Assembly: GCA_033782935.1 (NCBI GenBank)
Contig: JAWQEG010000166.1
Span: 1,764,001-1,828,000 of the forward strand
Direction: 5' to 3'
Origin: Petrolisthes cinctipes
Taxonomy: Eukaryota > Arthropoda > Malacostraca > Decapoda > Porcellanidae
DNA: 64,000 bases
Shown here: positions 61,016 to 64,000 of the stretch, piece by piece
Layout: each line of letters starts with the position of its first letter
Position numbering within the stretch: position 1 is the first letter of the stretch
Made by a program: the position numbers and the translations under genes
The notes under the pieces: model-generated
The model's input: only the letters and a program-made list of their open reading frames with translations
Told to the model about the DNA's origin: nothing
Database searches by the model: none

Positions 61016-64000
61016 CTAGCACTGAGTAGGCATGTACAGATTGCTTCTGGGACCCCAAAATATTGAATTTTCTGGTGTTTTGAGCCTGAATTTGAGATAT
61101 AAACGGGTACAGAAGATACATGCACATATTGACTTTGGGCACCAAAAATATCGATTTTCAGCATGTTTTGGACCTGAATTTTGAAAATACTCTAACACGG
61201 AGTAGGCATGTACAGATCGCTTCTGGGACCCCAAAATATCGAATTTTCGGGTGTTTAGGGCCAGAATTTGAGATATAAACGGGTACAGAAAATGCATGCA
61301 CATATCGACTTTTGTGCACCTAAAAGATCGATTTTCAGTATGTTTTTTGCCTGTTTTTTGAAAATACTCTAACAAGGAGTAGGCTTGTACAGATACCTTC
61401 TGGGACCTCTAAATATCGAATTTTCGGGTGTTTTGGGACTGAATTTGATATATCGATTTTTTGGCACCTAAAATGTCGATTTTTAGCATGTTTTTAGCCT
61501 ATATTTTGAAAATATTCTAGCACTGTGTAGGCATGTACAGATTGCTTCTGGGACCCCAAAATATTGAATTTTCGGGTGTTTTGAGCCTGAATTTGAGATA
61601 TAAACGGGTACAGAAGATACATGCACATATTGACTTTGGGCATCTAAAATATCGATTTTCAGCATGTTTTGGGCCTGTATTTTGAAAATACTCTAACACT
61701 GTACAGATTGCTTCTGGGACCCCAAAATATTGAATTTTCGGGTGTTTTGAGCCTGAATTTGAGATATAAACGGGTACTGAAGATGCATGCACATATCGAC
61801 TTTTGTGCACCTAAAAGATCGATTTTCAGTATGTTTTTGGCCTGTAGTTTGAAAATACTCTAACACGGAGTAGGCATGTACAGATCGCTTCTGGGACCCC
61901 TACATATCGAATTTTCGGGTGTTTTGGGACTGAATTTGAGATATCGACTTTTTGGCACCTAAAAGATCGATTTTTAGCATGTTTTTAGCCTATATTTTGA
62001 AAATATTCTAGCACTGAGTAGGCATGTTCAGATTGCTTCTGGGACCCCAAAATATTGAATTTTCGGGTGTTTTGAGCCTGAATTTGAGATATAAACGGGT
62101 ACAGAAGATACATGCACATATTGACTTTGGGCACCAAAAATATCGATTTTCAGCATGTTTTGGGCCTGAATTTTGAAAATACTCTAACACGGAGTAGGGA
62201 TGTATAGATCGCTTCTGGGACCCCAAAATATCGAATTTTCGGGTGTTTAGGGCCAGAATTTGAGATATAAACGGGTACAGAAGATGCATGCACATATCGA
62301 CTTTTGGGCACCTAAAAGATCGATTTTCAGTATGTTTTTGGCCTGTATTTTGAAAATACTCTAACACGGAGTAGGCATGTACAGATACCTTCTGGGACCT
62401 CTAAATATCGTATTTTCGGGTGTTTTGGGACTGAATTTGAGATATCGATTTTTTGGCACCTAAAATGTCGATTTTTAGCATGTTTTTAGCCTATATTTTG
62501 AAAATATTCTAGCACTGAGTACAGATTGCTTCTGGGACCCCAAAATATTGAATTTTCGGGTGTTTTGAGCCTGAATTTGAGATATAAACGGGTACAGAAG
62601 ATACATGCACATATTGACTTTGGGCACCAAAAATATCGATTTTCAGCATGTTTTGGGCCTGAATTTTGAAAATACTCTAACACGGAGTAGGCATGTACAG
62701 ATCGCTTCTGGGACCCCAAAATATCGAATTTTCGGGTGTTTAGGGCCAGAATTTGAGATATAAACGGGTACAGAAGATGCATGCACATATCGACTTTTGT
62801 GCACCTAAAAGATCGATTTTCAGTATGTTTTTGGCCTGTATTTTGAAAATACTTTAACACGGAGTAGGCATGTACAGATACCTTCTGGGACCTCTAAATA
62901 TCGATTTTTCTGGTGTTTTGGGACTGAATTTGAGATATCGATTTTTTGGCACCTAAAATGTCGATTTTTAGCATGTTTTTAGCCTATATTTTGAAAATAT
63001 TCTAGCACTGTGTAGGCATGTACAGATTGCTTCTGGGACCCCAAAATATTGAATTTTCGGGTGTTTTGAGCCTGAATTTGAGATATAAACGGGTACAGAA
63101 GATACATGCACATATTGACTTTGGGCATCTAAAATATCGATTTTCAGCATGTTTTGGGCCTGTATTTTGAAAATACTCTAACACTGTACAGATTGCTTCT
63201 GGGACCCCAAAATATTGAATTTTCGGGTGTTTTGAGCCTGAATTTAAGATATAAACGGGTACTGAAGATGCATGCACATATCGACTTTTGTGCACCTAAA
63301 AGATCGATTTTCAGTATGTTTTGAGCATGTATTTTGAAAATACTCTAACACGGAGTAGGCATGTACAGATCGCTTCTGGGACCCCTAAATATCGAATTTT
63401 CGGGTGTTTTGGGACTGAATTTGAGATATCGACTTTTTGGCACCTAAAAGATCGATTTTTAGCATGTTTTTAGGCTATATTTTGAAAACATTCTAGCACT
63501 GAGATGGCATGTACAGATTGCTTCTGGGACCCGAAAATATTGAATTTTCGGGTGTTTTGAGCCTGAATTTGAGATATAAACGGGTACAGAAGATACATGC
63601 ACATATTGACTTTGGGCACCAAAAATATCGATTTTCAGCATGTTTTGGTCCTGAATTTTGAAAATACTCTAACACGGAGTAGGGATGTATAGATCGCTTC
63701 TGGGACCCCAAAATATCGAATTTTCGGGTGTTTAGGGCCAGAATTTGAGATATAAACGGGTACAGAAGATGCATGCACATATCGACTTTTGGGCACCTAA
63801 AAGATCGATTTTCAGTATGTTTTTGGCCTGTATTTTGAAAATACTCTAACACGGAGTAGGCATGTACAGATACCTTCTGGGACCTCTAAATATCGTATTT
63901 TCGGGTGTTTTGGGACTGAATTTGAGATATCGATTTTTTGGCACCTAAAATGTCGATTTTTAGCATGTTTTTAGCCTATATTTTGAAAATATTCTAGCAC
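61016..64000 (+). repeat. HOR run at the right edge of the window
   Basis: Spacings are 501, 491, 501, 493, 491 and 501. Variants GTAGGGATGTATAGATCG (58.3, 62.2 and 63.7 kb) and AATATCGTATTTTCGGG (62.4 and 63.9 kb) link these units; the marks 58165 and 63493 are 5328 bp apart. The array continues past base 64,000. Confidence 0.85.

Larger units (their letters stand above)
1..64000 (+). repeat. Satellite DNA array, 501-bp trimeric higher-order repeat
   Basis: The entire window is tandem satellite, always in the same orientation. The b-monomer marker (TAGCCTATATT followed by CTAGCACTG or close variants) occurs about 130 times; the first CTA is at 382 and the last at 63994. Of the 129 intervals, 61 are exactly 501 bp and about 30 more are 490-493 bp. 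One 177-bp monomer counted by hand (72-248) is about 41% G+C. No unique sequence, transposon, simple-repeat tract or inversion interrupts the array. Centromeric or pericentromeric location is inferred from length, HOR structure and monomer size. The species and repeat family are not recognised. Confidence 0.97.

Noticed and set aside
1..64000. CRISPR array (regular short repeats)
   Set aside because: There are no unique spacers between the repeats. The whole period is repeat, and the units are 148-177 bp within a 501-bp HOR.
1..64000. Primate alpha satellite, because of the roughly 171-bp-like monomer and HOR structure
   Set aside because: The monomers are 176, 177 and 148 bp and the sequence does not resemble the alpha consensus as I know it. 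Only the architecture is similar.
1..64000. tRNA, rRNA or other RNA genes, telomere repeats, replication origins
   Set aside because: Every stretch read is satellite monomer. No segment departs from the a, b or c consensus long enough to hold such a feature.

Overview
The whole 64 kb window is one uninterrupted, head-to-tail satellite DNA array. I found no gene, RNA gene, transposon or other non-satellite sequence anywhere in it. An array this long, built of roughly 150-180 bp monomers in a higher-order repeat (HOR), points to a eukaryotic nuclear genome, most plausibly centromeric or pericentromeric heterochromatin. I do not recognise the family by eye, and it does not read like primate alpha satellite. 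Plant or animal cannot be decided from the window alone.

The array has four nested levels. (1) The basic subunit is about 88-89 bp. (2) Two diverged subunits (A + B) make a 176-177 bp monomer. (3) Three monomers make the HOR: c (176 bp), a (177 bp) and b (148 bp, lacking 29 bp found in the others). They sum to 501 bp, and 61 of the 129 complete unit-to-unit distances are exactly 501 bp. Most other distances follow from a few events: a 10-bp deletion (491), a 10-bp plus a 1-bp deletion (490), an extra monomer (677/678), a monomer fused away (325), or loss of a b monomer (352/353). Two linked versions of the HOR (c1-a1-b1 and c2-a2-b2) often alternate. (4) Multi-HOR blocks are themselves tandemly duplicated with periods of about 991, 1307, 1492/1993, 1845, 2171, 2494, 3163, 6806 and 8437 bp, and one block recurs 14,967 bp away.

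Layout: 1-12 kb holds HORs with 3163-, 2494-, 991- and 1492-bp superrepeats. 12.8-13.9 kb is a stretch lacking the b monomer. 13.4-31.4 kb is the most homogeneous part, with near-identical 8437- and 6806-bp duplications and 1307-bp superrepeats. 33.1-38.1 kb is a 1492/1993-bp superrepeat. From about 38.5 kb to the end the array is more irregular, with more private mutations, fusion monomers and small local duplications at 42-44, 45-47, 50-53.5, 54.3-57.3 and 58-64 kb.

There are many open frames on the minus strand, because 501 is a multiple of 3. They are by-products of the repeat, not genes. The most interesting candidates are the two-level monomer structure, a minus-strand motif matching 8 of 9 core positions of the mammalian CENP-B box in six variant monomers, a short dyad whose two outer bases change together between monomer types, and duplication junctions that record how the array grew. 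Coordinates of HOR units run from the conserved CTA (CTAGCACTG or its variants) near the end of each b monomer; monomers themselves are counted from CATGTAC.
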